Shown here: positions 24,157 through 34,004 of the stretch, one piece after another | How positions within the stretch are numbered: position 1 is the stretch's first letter | Layout of the letters: the number at the start of each line of letters is the position of its first letter | NCBI RefSeq assembly: GCF_042676985.1 | Contig: NZ_JBHTIK010000001.1 | Coordinates: forward strand, 248,001 to 312,000 | Direction of reading: 5' to 3' | Source: Sphingosinicella xenopeptidilytica | GTDB taxonomy: Bacteria > Pseudomonadota > Alphaproteobacteria > Sphingomonadales > Sphingomonadaceae | Length of the DNA: 64,000 nucleotides | Translations under genes and position numbers: made by a program | The notes under the pieces: generated by a model | What the model was told of the DNA's origin: nothing | The model's database searches: none | What the model saw: the letters and a program-made list of their open reading frames with translations, nothing else

Positions 24157-24249
24157 GATGGGCCTCCCTCAAGGTCTCCCGCTCAGTTTCCGCAGGGTTG
24201 GCAGGGTTCGTCAAGCTGACGATAATGGCCGGAAAAGGGGAGGATGGAC

Positions 24250-25452
24250 ATGATGCGCAAGGCATTGCTGGCGTTTCTGCTGGTTTCGGCATCACCCGCA
24301 TGGGCGAGGACCATTGTTGTCGCGCCCGGCGACAATGATCAGGAGGTGTTGCAGACCGCGCTCATCGAGGCGCAGCCGGGCGATGTGATCGAGCTCGGCG
24401 CGGGCACCTTCCGATTGACGAACGGCCTGTCGCTCGATGTCGACAATGTCACCGTGCGCGGCGCCGGGCCCGCAGCGAGCGTGCTCAGCTTCAAGGGCCA
24501 GACGGGGGCAGGCGAGGGGCTGCTCGTCACGTCGGACCGCGTGCTGCTCACCGGCTTTTCGGTTGAGGACACGAAGGGCGACGGCATCAAGGCGAAGGGC
24601 GTCGATCGCATCACGATGGACAATCTGCGCGTCGTCTGGACGCGCGGGCCGCACAAGGACAACGGCGCCTACGGCCTCTATCCGGTCGAAGCGACGAACG
24701 TGCTCGTGCAGAATTCGGAGGTCGTCGCCTGCTCGGACGCGGGCGTCTACGTCGGCCAGTCCGAAAACATCATCGTTCGCAACAACCGCGTCAGCTTCAA
24801 CGTCGCGGGCATCGAGATCGAGAACTCTAAGCACGCCGACGTCTACGGCAACCTCGCGCACCACAACACCGGCGGCATCCTCGTCTTCGATCTGCCGAAC
24901 CTGCCGAAGATGGGGGGGCACTCGACGCGCATCTTCTCGAACACGGTCGTCGACAACGACACGCCGAACTTCGCCCCGCCCGGCAACATCGTCGCTGAGG
25001 TACCGCAGGGCCTCGGCATCATGGTGATGGCGAACGAGAACGTCGAGGTTTCCGGCAACCGCATCGAGGGCAATCGCACGGCGGCGGTGATGGTCGTTTC
25101 CTACGTGCGGCCGTTCGAGGACGCGAGCTACAACCCGCTCGCGCGCAATGTCCGCATCTTCGGCAACGTGCTCGGCAGGAACGGTTGGGACCCCAAATTC
25201 CCGGGTGGCGTGGAGCTTGCCGCTGCGCTCGGCGGCGGCCTGCCGCCGGTGCTGTGGGATGGCGTGACGCGCTTCGGCGACAAGCCCGACGATACCACGA
25301 CCACCCCCGCGAGCGACGCACCGATGGTGTCGCTCGGGCTTGCCGTCGCCGGAACGCCGCCCTCGAAGGCGCAGCCAGCGCCGGTCGCGCCTGCGGGCGC
25401 TTCCGCAGCGCTTGCCGCCGTGGTGCTTCCTGCCGATCAGCCGATGCCCTGA
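24250..25452 (+). CDS. secreted parallel beta-helix repeat protein
   Basis: 400 aa from ATG 24250, favoured because GGGGAGG (24237-24243) lies six bases before it; ATG 24244 would have no spacer. A signal peptide ends at about SPAWA. The rest is a right-handed beta-helix with repeated N-x-V/I-x-V-x-x-N rungs (NVTVRGAG, NVLVQNSEVV, NIIVRNNRVSFN, VEVSGNRIEGN, VRIFGNVLGRN), resembling pectate-lyase-like/NosD folds. The C-terminus is a Pro/Ala-rich tail. Its TGATG junction with the diheme cytochrome gene indicates coupled translation. This pairing recurs in marine and aquatic proteobacteria; the function is unknown. Confidence 0.85.
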   Translation: MMRKALLAFLLVSASPAWARTIVVAPGDNDQEVLQTALIEAQPGDVIELGAGTFRLTNGLSLDVDNVTVRGAGPAASVLSFKGQTGAGEGLLVTSDRVLLTGFSVEDTKGDGIKAKGVDRITMDNLRVVWTRGPHKDNGAYGLYPVEATNVLVQNSEVVACSDAGVYVGQSENIIVRNNRVSFNVAGIEIENSKHADVYGNLAHHNTGGILVFDLPNLPKMGGHSTRIFSNTVVDNDTPNFAPPGNIVAEVPQGLGIMVMANENVEVSGNRIEGNRTAAVMVVSYVRPFEDASYNPLARNVRIFGNVLGRNGWDPKFPGGVELAAALGGGLPPVLWDGVTRFGDKPDDTTTTPASDAPMVSLGLAVAGTPPSKAQPAPVAPAGASAALAAVVLPADQPMP

Positions 25453-26468
25453 TGCTGCGCGCCGCCGCCCTGCTTGCGGCCGCGCTGCTGGTCGCCTCCG
25501 CCGCGCCCCCGACGGTGAACGACGCGGTTCTCGCGGGCGCTGCGGCACCGGCGACGCTCGCCGAAACCGGCCTGTTCCTCGATGGCGGCGCGACGCGACC
25601 AAACGCCCGCGTCGTCCCCTATGGCCTCGCAACGCCGCTCTTCTCGGATCACGCCGACAAGGCTCGCTTCCTCTATGTGCCGGAGGGCAAGACCGCGCGT
25701 TACACAGGCGAAGGCCTGCTCGACATTCCCGTGGGCAGCGTGCTCATCAAGCATTTCGGTTTCACACGTGCGGACGGCAACCTCGATCTCATCGAGACGC
25801 GGCTCCTCGTCCATCAGGCGGACGGCTGGAAGGCGTGGCCCTATGCGTGGAACGCTGACGATAGTGTGGCCACGCTGAAACGCGCCGGCGCGCGCGTCGC
25901 CGTCATCGGCCACGACGGCGCCGGCAAGTCCATACCGCTCGACTGGCAGGTGCCCAACGTCAACCAGTGCAAGGGCTGCCACGCCACCGGGAACACGCTG
26001 GTGCCGATCGGCCCCAAGGCGCGGAACCTCAACCACGATTTCGAGGGCGAAAACAATCTCGCGCGCCTCTCGCGCCTCGGCCTTGTCACCGGCGTCCCTG
26101 AAAACGCACCGCGCCTGCCGGACTGGAAGGACGCGAACGAAAGCCTCGAACGCCGCGCCCGCGCCTATCTCGACGTTAATTGCGGCCATTGCCACAAGCC
26201 CGACGGCCCCGCGTCGAACTCGGGCCTGTTCCTCACTTGGGAGACGCCTTCGGGTCCGCACATCGGCATCGGCAAGGGACCGGTCGCGGCGGGGCGCGGC
26301 TCCGGCGGGCGCATGGTCTCGATCGATCCCGGTCATCCGGACCGCTCGATCCTCACCTATCGGATGGAATCGACCGAACCCGGCGTCATGATGCCGGAGC
26401 TTGGCCGCACGCAGCCCGACGAAGCGGGTCTCGCGCTGGTGCGCGACTGGATCGCCGCGATGCGGTGA
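25452..26468 (+). CDS. SO2930/HNE_0200-family diheme c-type cytochrome
   Basis: 338 aa. A signal peptide (residues 1-18) sends it to the periplasm. Two haem c motifs are present: CKGCH at 173-177 and CGHCH at 244-248, the latter preceded by RARAYLDVN. The first 160 residues form a non-haem domain (PYGLATPLFSDHADKARFLYVPEG), and a C-terminal MMPELGRT provides a likely distal Met ligand. It matches the described family of diheme proteins encoded beside a parallel beta-helix protein. It may be an electron-transfer or oxidase subunit for the partner; this is inference. Confidence 0.85.
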   Translation: MLRAAALLAAALLVASAAPPTVNDAVLAGAAAPATLAETGLFLDGGATRPNARVVPYGLATPLFSDHADKARFLYVPEGKTARYTGEGLLDIPVGSVLIKHFGFTRADGNLDLIETRLLVHQADGWKAWPYAWNADDSVATLKRAGARVAVIGHDGAGKSIPLDWQVPNVNQCKGCHATGNTLVPIGPKARNLNHDFEGENNLARLSRLGLVTGVPENAPRLPDWKDANESLERRARAYLDVNCGHCHKPDGPASNSGLFLTWETPSGPHIGIGKGPVAAGRGSGGRMVSIDPGHPDRSILTYRMESTEPGVMMPELGRTQPDEAGLALVRDWIAAMR

Positions 26469-26524
26469 GCCGTGCTTTCTGCCCACCAGGGATTGCGGTA
26501 TCCTCCTGCAATGCTGGGGCTTTT

Positions 26525-26541
26525 CGAGTCGCAGTGACTCG
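26525..26541 (+). repeat. short hairpin upstream of the CVNH-like lipoprotein gene
   Basis: CGAGTC / GACTCG around a 5-nt loop, 31 bp before the start codon of the lipoprotein gene and 57 bp after the cytochrome gene. There is no downstream T-tract, so a terminator is not well supported; a leader hairpin is as likely. Confidence 0.4.
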
Positions 26542-26572
26542 GAAGATCCCCGCTCAACTGGGGAGAGGTCCA

Positions 26573-27031
26573 ATGCGGGTTACGGGACTTGTCGGTGCGC
26601 TCGCCGCGCCGCTCTTGCTTGCCGCGTGCATGGGTTACGACAATGATCGGCCGACACCGCTTCCGGGTCCGCTGCCCGGCGGTTCGTGGCAGCAGTCCTG
26701 CCGCGACGGTCAGGTCCGCAACGGCTATCTCCGCGCGCAGTGTCTCACCGCGAACAACACGTATCGCCCCGCTGCGGCGCGCATCGGCACCTGCCGGTCC
26801 TTCGGCAACCGCAACGGCACGCTGTTTTGCGAAACGGATGGCGGCGGCAGTTATCGCTGGAGCGGCTCCTTTGAAACGAGCTGCCGCGATGCTTCGACCG
26901 GGAACAACGGAAACCTGATCGCAAGCTGCCAGAACGCAAAGGGCGTATGGCAGCGAACGATGATCACGCCGCGCCAGTGCCCATCCTACCGCGCAGGGAA
27001 CCGGAACGGGCAACTCTTCTGCGAAGGTTAG
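26573..27031 (+). CDS. lipoprotein with two CVNH-like (cyanovirin-N homology) repeats
   Basis: 152 aa from ATG 26573, with GGGAGAGG upstream. A lipobox LAAC gives Cys19 as the lipidated residue. The remainder is two tandem repeats with four cysteines each: Cys43, 57, 74, 86 and Cys104, 119, 136, 150, with the CVNH-like pattern W-x-x-SCRD, LxAxC, C-x-S/x-x-GNRNGxLFCE. CVNH domains bind high-mannose glycans, but in bacteria their ligands are mostly unknown. An envelope-anchored carbohydrate-binding role is inferred; the resemblance is from cysteine spacing and the GNRNG motif only. Confidence 0.72.
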   Translation: MRVTGLVGALAAPLLLAACMGYDNDRPTPLPGPLPGGSWQQSCRDGQVRNGYLRAQCLTANNTYRPAAARIGTCRSFGNRNGTLFCETDGGGSYRWSGSFETSCRDASTGNNGNLIASCQNAKGVWQRTMITPRQCPSYRAGNRNGQLFCEG

Positions 27032-27070
27032 CGGGGCGCTGGACCGCGATCCCGGTTTAAACGATCCGCC

Positions 27071-27658
27071 CTAGAGCCCCATCAGGCTCAGCACTTCCTT
27101 GCGGCTGCGCTCGTCGTCGCGGAACACGCCCATCATGCGGCTCGTCGTCATGGTGACGCCGGGGGTGTTAACGCCGCGCGCAGACATGCAGGCGTGCGCC
27201 GCCTCGATCACCACGGCGACGCCGCGCGGCTGCAGATGCTCCCAGATGCAGTCGGCGACCTCGGCGGTCAGTCGCTCCTGCACCTGCAGGCGCGAGGCGA
27301 ACCCTTTGAGGACGCGCGCGAGCTTCGAGATGCCGACGACGCGGTCGCCCGGTAGATAGGCGATATGCGCCTTGCCGATGATCGGCGCCATGTGATGTTC
27401 GCAGTGCGACTGGAAGGCGATGTCGCGCAGCAGCACGATCTCGTCATAGCCGCCGACCTCTTCGAAGGTGCGCGAAAGGTGGCGCGCGGGGTCTTCGGCA
27501 TAGCCGCGGAAATACTCGCGGTAGGCGCGCGCGACGCGGCCCGGCGTATCGGCGAGCCCCTCGCGTGCGGGATCGTCTCCGGCCCATTCGATAAGACGGC
27601 GGACGGCGCCAAGCACGTCGTCCGGGATGCCGTTGTCGCGGTCGTTGGATGCGGTCAT
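27071..27658 (-). CDS. folE: GTP cyclohydrolase I
   Basis: 195 aa, preceded by AAGGGG. Zinc and catalytic residues are seen in FQSHCEHHMAPI and HACMSARGVNTPG, with GDRVVGISKLARVL and FASRLQVQERLT between. It makes 7,8-dihydroneopterin triphosphate for folate and, in many bacteria, for queuosine. The queuosine-precursor transporter YhhQ is encoded separately at 35 kb. Monocistronic or the end gene of the Nudix unit (47-bp gap). Confidence 0.96.
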   Translation of the reverse strand: MTASNDRDNGIPDDVLGAVRRLIEWAGDDPAREGLADTPGRVARAYREYFRGYAEDPARHLSRTFEEVGGYDEIVLLRDIAFQSHCEHHMAPIIGKAHIAYLPGDRVVGISKLARVLKGFASRLQVQERLTAEVADCIWEHLQPRGVAVVIEAAHACMSARGVNTPGVTMTTSRMMGVFRDDERSRKEVLSLMGL

Positions 27659-27705
27659 GCCCCTTCCCTAACCACCGACGGTCGCTTGCCGCAAGTCCCG
27701 CGCTT

Positions 27706-28206
27706 TCACAGCAGCGTCAGCGCGGCAAGCAGCCGGACGTCGATCATCACGCCTGCACGGCGCTTTTCGGCGATAAACTCCGGCAATGTTCGAAGCGGAA
27801 CGCAGTGAACGGTGATGGCCTCGCCATCGACGCCGCCGCCGGGTCCGACACGGGCAAGCCCTGTTGCCCGCACCAGCGTGAAGTGCTCGCTCGTCATGCC
27901 GGGAGAGGAGGTGAACACGCCGAGGTCTTCCACGGTTTCGGCGCGGAAACCGGTTTCCTCCTCAAGCTCGCGACGCGCCGCCGTCAGCACCTCCTCGGGG
28001 CCGTCGTCGCCGACGAGCCCGGCCGGAAGTTCGAGGCAGCGCGCGCCGAGCGGCACGCGATACTGCTCAACAAGCACGATCTCTGCAGCGGCCGTCACGG
28101 CGAGGATGACGGCGGCGCCCATGCCGCCGGGGCGGCGAACATACTCCCAGTCCTTTTCAACGACGGCTTCGAGGAAACGCCCCTTCCAGACGGTGTTGTC
28201 GATCAC
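27706..28206 (-). CDS. Nudix hydrolase, ADP-ribose/nucleotide-sugar pyrophosphatase-like
   Basis: 166 aa from a GTG at 28206 with GAAAGA six bases upstream; a TTG at 28224 is possible but sits at the edge of the upstream terminator. The Nudix box GDDGPEEVLTAARRELEEETGF is complete (GX5EX7REUXEEXGU), and the preceding LELPAGLV is typical of the NudF/ADP-ribose subgroup. It hydrolyses a nucleoside diphosphate linked to a sugar or similar group; the exact substrate is unknown. Confidence 0.88.
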   Translation of the reverse strand: MIDNTVWKGRFLEAVVEKDWEYVRRPGGMGAAVILAVTAAAEIVLVEQYRVPLGARCLELPAGLVGDDGPEEVLTAARRELEEETGFRAETVEDLGVFTSSPGMTSEHFTLVRATGLARVGPGGGVDGEAITVHCVPLRTLPEFIAEKRRAGVMIDVRLLAALTLL

Positions 28207-28224
28207 GGCTGTTCTTTCAGGCAA

Positions 28225-28255
28225 AGAAAAAGGGCGGCGCCATGCGGTGCCGCCC
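28225..28255 (-). terminator. intrinsic terminator of the csgG-like gene
   Basis: On the minus strand GGGCGGC (28249-28255) pairs with GCCGCCC (28232-28238), the stem extending inward to a 4-nt loop, followed by TTTTTCTTT (28231-28223). It lies just after the csgG-like gene and before the Nudix gene, both leftward. Confidence 0.88.
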
Positions 28256-28259
28256 CCTT

Positions 28260-28287
28260 CCGGTGTTCTCAGGCCGGTGTTCTCAGG
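28260..28287. repeat. perfect 14-bp tandem duplication
   Basis: CCGGTGTTCTCAGG occurs twice with no spacer, between the csgG-like stop codon (28289-28291) and its terminator. It is probably a recent slippage duplication. Confidence 0.85.
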
Positions 28288-28288
28288 C

Positions 28289-29062
28289 TTACTGCGCGAC
28301 CGGCGCCGCGGCGCTCGGGTCTTCCGGCAGGCCGCCGAGCTGCGTCACGAGCTGCTTGTAGGCGTCGAGATAGGCGAGCGTGATCACCTGGCCGATCTCG
28401 GTGTTGGCATAGCTGCCGCCGCCGACGCCGCCGAAGCCGCCCCACCAGCCGCCACCGCCGCCGGCCGCCCACGAAAGGTCCTTCTTGCGGAAGTAGCCTT
28501 CGGTCAGGCGCTCCTGCTCGGTGGTGCGCGCGTTCACCAGCGTCAGCATGACGTTGGCTTCCTTGCTCTTCGTGGAAAGGCCGCCCGCGAGCATACCGAG
28601 CGTGCGGCTGCCGAGCAGGCCGCCGGCGATGGCGCCGATGCCGCCGCCGCCCGAGTTCTCGTTCTTCGAAACGAGGTCGGGAACGATGAAATAGTCGGCC
28701 GCCTTCACCTGGCGCTTGCCGATGTTGGAGCCCTTCTGCAGTTCGCCGGAATCGGCGAGCGCGCGCTCGATGTTGCGGCTGGCGAGGCCCTTGCCGCGAT
28801 CGACGAGGCCGAAGCAGCCGGATTTCATCACGAACAGCTTGATGATCGCCTCCGGGCTGCCGAGCCCGAGCTGCTGCCACCAGTTGGTGTCCGGCTCGAC
28901 GATGGAAACCGTGCCGAGCCGCTTCTGGCAGACCGGGATTTCCTGCATACTCTTCGTCTGCGCCTTGCGCGCGGAGGACTGGGATTGCGCGGATGCCGTG
29001 CCCGAAGCGACGGCCATGGCGGCCACGGCAATGCCGAAGCCGAGTGTTTTCAGGATCTTCAT
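28289..29062 (-). CDS. CsgG/HfaB-family exported protein
   Basis: 257 aa from ATG 29062 (GGGGAAG a few bases before); an ATG at 29074 is the alternative. Signal peptide MKILKTLGFGIAVAAMAVASGTASA. The body resembles CsgG/HfaB: KLFVMKSGCFGLVDRGKGLASRNIERALADSGELQ, AADYFIVPDLVS, a glycine-rich IGAIAGGLLG turn, VMLTLVNARTTEQE and a Trp/Gly-rich loop near residue 205. CsgG is the outer-membrane channel for curli and HfaB anchors holdfast. No curli or holdfast genes are nearby, so this is probably a stand-alone relative of unknown cargo. Confidence 0.78.
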   Translation of the reverse strand: MKILKTLGFGIAVAAMAVASGTASAQSQSSARKAQTKSMQEIPVCQKRLGTVSIVEPDTNWWQQLGLGSPEAIIKLFVMKSGCFGLVDRGKGLASRNIERALADSGELQKGSNIGKRQVKAADYFIVPDLVSKNENSGGGGIGAIAGGLLGSRTLGMLAGGLSTKSKEANVMLTLVNARTTEQERLTEGYFRKKDLSWAAGGGGGWWGGFGGVGGGSYANTEIGQVITLAYLDAYKQLVTQLGGLPEDPSAAAPVAQ

Positions 29063-29208
29063 AAACTTCCCCATGTTCAAATGTGCTGGTTGGCGAAACC
29101 CCTGTCGCCGTTTCCGGCGCCGCCCGCAGCCGGAGCGTATATTGCCGGAGTTGGGCGGTCCCGGCAATCGTTCCCGCATAGTCCGCACACGTTATGATTC
29201 GGTTTCGG

Positions 29209-31158
<1,950 letters not shown>

Positions 31159-31202
31159 CGGTCAAACTCTCCCAAGGACTTCGCGGCACGTTGGCCGCAT
31201 CA

Positions 31203-31565
31203 CTACCACAAATACGTGTTCGGATCGGGCATCGGCTCGTGGCGCTGCGCCTTCGCGATCGAAACGATGGCCCGCACGACGAGCCAGATCGAGATCAGCG
31301 GAAACAGAAACGCGAGCAGGCCGAACGACAGGAGTGTCAACACGGCGAGCCCGATCACTGCGACGACAGTGATCCAGAAACCGCGGATATGATAAGCGTA
31401 GTGGCTTTCCTCCCACGGCGCGTTCTCCGCCGCGCCCCGCCAAACGTAGGCGAGGATCGCACCGATGAGAGTCGGCAGACCGGAGACCGCGCCGACGAGG
31501 ATCAGCAGCGCCACGATGGTCGGCCGGTTGAGATCGAAACCCTGTGCTTCCGGTCTGCTCGCCAT
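31203..31565 (-). CDS. DUF4870-like small membrane protein
   Basis: 120 aa from ATG 31565. Two or three membrane segments (LLILVGAVSGLPTLIGAILAYVW, ITVVAVIGLAVLTLLSFGLLAFLFPLISIWLVV) with a loop ESHYAYHIRGFWIT, which is typical of DUF4870 proteins. The C-terminus is a short polar tail. Function unknown. It ends 44 bp upstream of acs, so it may be co-transcribed with it. Confidence 0.72.
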   Translation of the reverse strand: MASRPEAQGFDLNRPTIVALLILVGAVSGLPTLIGAILAYVWRGAAENAPWEESHYAYHIRGFWITVVAVIGLAVLTLLSFGLLAFLFPLISIWLVVRAIVSIAKAQRHEPMPDPNTYLW

Positions 31566-31668
31566 GGTCCAGACTCCACTGTTTTCAGGCGGCAATTCTG
31601 GCCTGCGTCGGTCCATTCCGCAAGGATGGGCTTTCGCAGGTCCACGCGGCGCGCTAGCGTCCGCCGCC

Positions 31669-32943
31669 GTGGGCATCCCTCTTCTCGCCGCGCGCCGGTT
31701 CGGGCCGCTGTTCGCCACCCAGTTCCTGGGCGCGTTCAACGATAATTTCTACAAGACGGCGATGCTGTTCCTCATCACCTACACGCTGCTCGCGGGGGAT
31801 ACCGCGGCATCGGCACAGATCGTCACCGTGGCGGCGGGCGTGTTCATCCTGCCCTTCGTGCTGTTTTCCGCGCTCGCCGGACAGATCGCCGACAGTGTCG
31901 ACAAGGCGCGGCTCGTCCGCATCATCAAGGCGGCTGAGATCGGTATCATGCTCGTAGGCGCAGCGGCGCTGACATGGGGTTCGGTGCCGCTGATGATGCT
32001 GGTGCTGTTTTCGATGGGTCTGCACTCCACCTTCTTCGGACCGATCAAATACGCGATCCTGCCTCAACATCTCGCGCCACGGGAACTGCTCACGGGAACC
32101 GGCCTCGTCGAGGCGGGCACGTTCATCGCCATCCTCACCGGGCAAGTCGCCGGCGGCCTCCTCGCGCCGCAGGTTTCGGCGTGGGCGATCGTTGCGGTCG
32201 CCGTGCTCGGCTATGTAAGCGGCCGGCAGGTGCCCGCGGCACCGCCGCCCGGCCGCGCGCGCATCGAATGGAACATCCTTGCAAGTTCGCTGCGCATCAC
32301 GCGCGAAGTAACGCGCGATCCACAGCTCGGTCGTGCGGTGCTCGCCGTGTCGTGGTTCTGGTCGGTGGGGGCCGTGTTCACCAGCCTGTTCGTGCCGCTG
32401 GTCAAGGGTGATCTTGGCGGCGCGGAAACCGTGGCGACGCTGTTTCTCACGATCTTTTCGGTCGGTGTCGCGGCCGGCTCGCTCGTCGTCGCGCGCCTCC
32501 TGAAAGGTGCCGTCTCCGTCCGCTACGCACCCGCATCGGCGGTGCTGATGACCGCGTTCATCGCCGACCTCTATTTCGCGATCCGTGCGTTCGACGTGCC
32601 CCATGCCGAACTTATCGGCGTTGGCGCCTTCCTTTCCGATCCTGGGAGCTGGCGCATCGTGCTCGACCTTTTCGGGCTCTCCGTTGCGGCGGGCGCGTTC
32701 ATCGTTCCGCTCTACGCGCTGTTGCAGACCGCGAGCGACCCTTCGGCGCGGGCGCGGACCATCGCGGCCAACAACATCATCAATTCAGGCTTCATGGTCG
32801 CCGCGGCGCTCGGCTCCGGCGTACTTTTGAAAGCCGGACTCGATGTGCCCCAAATCCTGCTCGCCGTCGGGCTCGCCAACCTGCTGATCGTGATTCCCTG
32901 CCTCAGGATTCACCGCATCCAGCGTGCGCACGGCACTGCCTGA
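31669..32943 (+). CDS. MFS transporter, LplT-like
   Basis: 424 aa from GTG 31669; ATG starts further upstream would put translation across the divergent DUF4870 promoter and are less likely. About 12 membrane segments. The N-terminal FGPLFATQFLGAFNDNFYKTAMLFLITY and SLLxPxKYAILPQHLAPRELLTGTGLVEAGTFIAILTG resemble the lysophospholipid transporter LplT and Aas fusion proteins. The fused acyltransferase/ligase domains are absent, and no aas gene is present nearby. Probable role: lysophospholipid flipping or another substrate. Confidence 0.82.
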   Translation: MGIPLLAARRFGPLFATQFLGAFNDNFYKTAMLFLITYTLLAGDTAASAQIVTVAAGVFILPFVLFSALAGQIADSVDKARLVRIIKAAEIGIMLVGAAALTWGSVPLMMLVLFSMGLHSTFFGPIKYAILPQHLAPRELLTGTGLVEAGTFIAILTGQVAGGLLAPQVSAWAIVAVAVLGYVSGRQVPAAPPPGRARIEWNILASSLRITREVTRDPQLGRAVLAVSWFWSVGAVFTSLFVPLVKGDLGGAETVATLFLTIFSVGVAAGSLVVARLLKGAVSVRYAPASAVLMTAFIADLYFAIRAFDVPHAELIGVGAFLSDPGSWRIVLDLFGLSVAAGAFIVPLYALLQTASDPSARARTIAANNIINSGFMVAAALGSGVLLKAGLDVPQILLAVGLANLLIVIPCLRIHRIQRAHGTA

Positions 32944-32944
32944 A

Positions 32945-32963
32945 AAGTTGCGCCGCGCAACTT
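32945..32963. terminator. palindrome between convergent MFS and argB genes
   Basis: AAGTTGCGC c GCGCAACTT, a 19-bp palindrome two bases after the MFS stop and four bases before the argB stop. It is GC-rich at the centre and may end both transcripts, but the T-tract is weak (CTTCTGG). Confidence 0.55.
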
Positions 32964-32967
32964 CTGG

Positions 32968-33870
32968 CTAGGCGCGAACGAGCGTGCCCGCGCCCTTGCG
33001 CGTGAAGATTTCGAGCAGCAGCGCGTGCGGTACGCGGCCGTCGAGGATCACAGCAGCCTCGACGCCGCCGGTTACGGCGGAGAGGCAGGTTTCGAGCTTG
33101 GGGATCATGCCGCCCGAAATCGTGCCGTCGGCGATCAGTTCCTCGATGCGCGCGGGCGTGAGATCGGTGAGCAGCGACTTGTCCTTCGCGAGTACGCCCG
33201 GAACGTCGGTGAGCAGCATCAGCCGCGCCGCGCCCACGGCGCCCGCGATTGCGCCCGCCATCGTGTCGGCATTGATGTTGTAGGTGTGGCCTTCCGCGTC
33301 CTCGGCGATCGGGGCGATGACCGGGATCACATCGGAGCGCGTCATCAGATCGAGGATCTTGGCGTTCACCGCGATCGGCTCACCGACGAAGCCAAGGTCG
33401 ACGACGCGTTCGATGGCGCTGTCCGGATCACGCGCTGTGCGCGTCAGCTTGCGCGCCGTCACGAGCCGTGCGTCCTTGCCGGAAATGCCAACTGCGGTAC
33501 CGCCCGCACGGCCGATCCAGCTGACGAGATCCTTGTTGATGGCGCCCGCCAGCACCATTTCCGCGACCTCGGCGGTGGCCGCGTCGGTAACGCGCAGGCC
33601 GTCCACGAACTCCGACTTGATGCCGAGCCGCCCGAGCATGTTGCCGATCTGCGGCCCGCCGCCGTGCACGACGATCGGGTTGATGCCGATCGCCTTCAGC
33701 AGCACCACGTCCTCCGCGAAGTCGATCGCGCGCTCGGGGTCGCCCATCGCGTGACCGCCGTATTTCACCACGAAGGTCTGGCCGACATATTTCTGGATGA
33801 AGGGCAGCGCCTCCGTCAGCGTTTCAGCCTTGGCGAGCATGGCCGGATCGGGCGTGTGGTCGGCAGACAT
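32968..33870 (-). CDS. argB: acetylglutamate kinase
   Basis: 300 aa. KYGGHAMGD and VVHGGGPQIGNML near the N-terminus are the nucleotide and substrate glycine loops, SGKDARLV in the middle, and GGMIPKLETCLSAV toward the C-terminus. It phosphorylates N-acetyl-L-glutamate in arginine synthesis. The length and N-terminal helix (AETLTEALPFIQKYVG) suit the arginine-sensitive, hexameric type, which in other bacteria is also a PII target. PII's modifier GlnD is encoded at 60-62.7 kb in this window. Confidence 0.96.
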   Translation of the reverse strand: MSADHTPDPAMLAKAETLTEALPFIQKYVGQTFVVKYGGHAMGDPERAIDFAEDVVLLKAIGINPIVVHGGGPQIGNMLGRLGIKSEFVDGLRVTDAATAEVAEMVLAGAINKDLVSWIGRAGGTAVGISGKDARLVTARKLTRTARDPDSAIERVVDLGFVGEPIAVNAKILDLMTRSDVIPVIAPIAEDAEGHTYNINADTMAGAIAGAVGAARLMLLTDVPGVLAKDKSLLTDLTPARIEELIADGTISGGMIPKLETCLSAVTGGVEAAVILDGRVPHALLLEIFTRKGAGTLVRA

Positions 33871-33942
33871 TCGGCAGGACTCCTCAGGCGTGATCGTGCG
33901 CCGCTATAAAGGCTCGGCGCGAAAGGGAAAGAGCGCGGGGCG

Positions 33943-33957
33943 TGTTATCTCATAACA
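33943..33957. promoter_or_regulatory. operator-like inverted repeat upstream of the zinc CDF gene
   Basis: TGTTAT-CTC-ATAACA is a perfect 6-bp inverted repeat with a 3-bp spacer. TTGACA at 33969-33974 lies just downstream and CATAGG at 33993-33998 could be a poor -10. The TGTTATnnnATAACA shape resembles the core of Fur/Zur-family boxes. The assignment to a specific regulator is inference. Confidence 0.5.
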
Positions 33958-34004
33958 TTCTGTTTTTATTGACATAAGTACGAGCGTGGGAGCATAGGCA
34001 ACCT

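Noticed and set aside
25741..25780. CACACGTG sequence in the cytochrome gene as a further parS
   Set aside because: Only CACGTG-like core without the TGTTT/AAACA flanks; too far from the 16-bp consensus.
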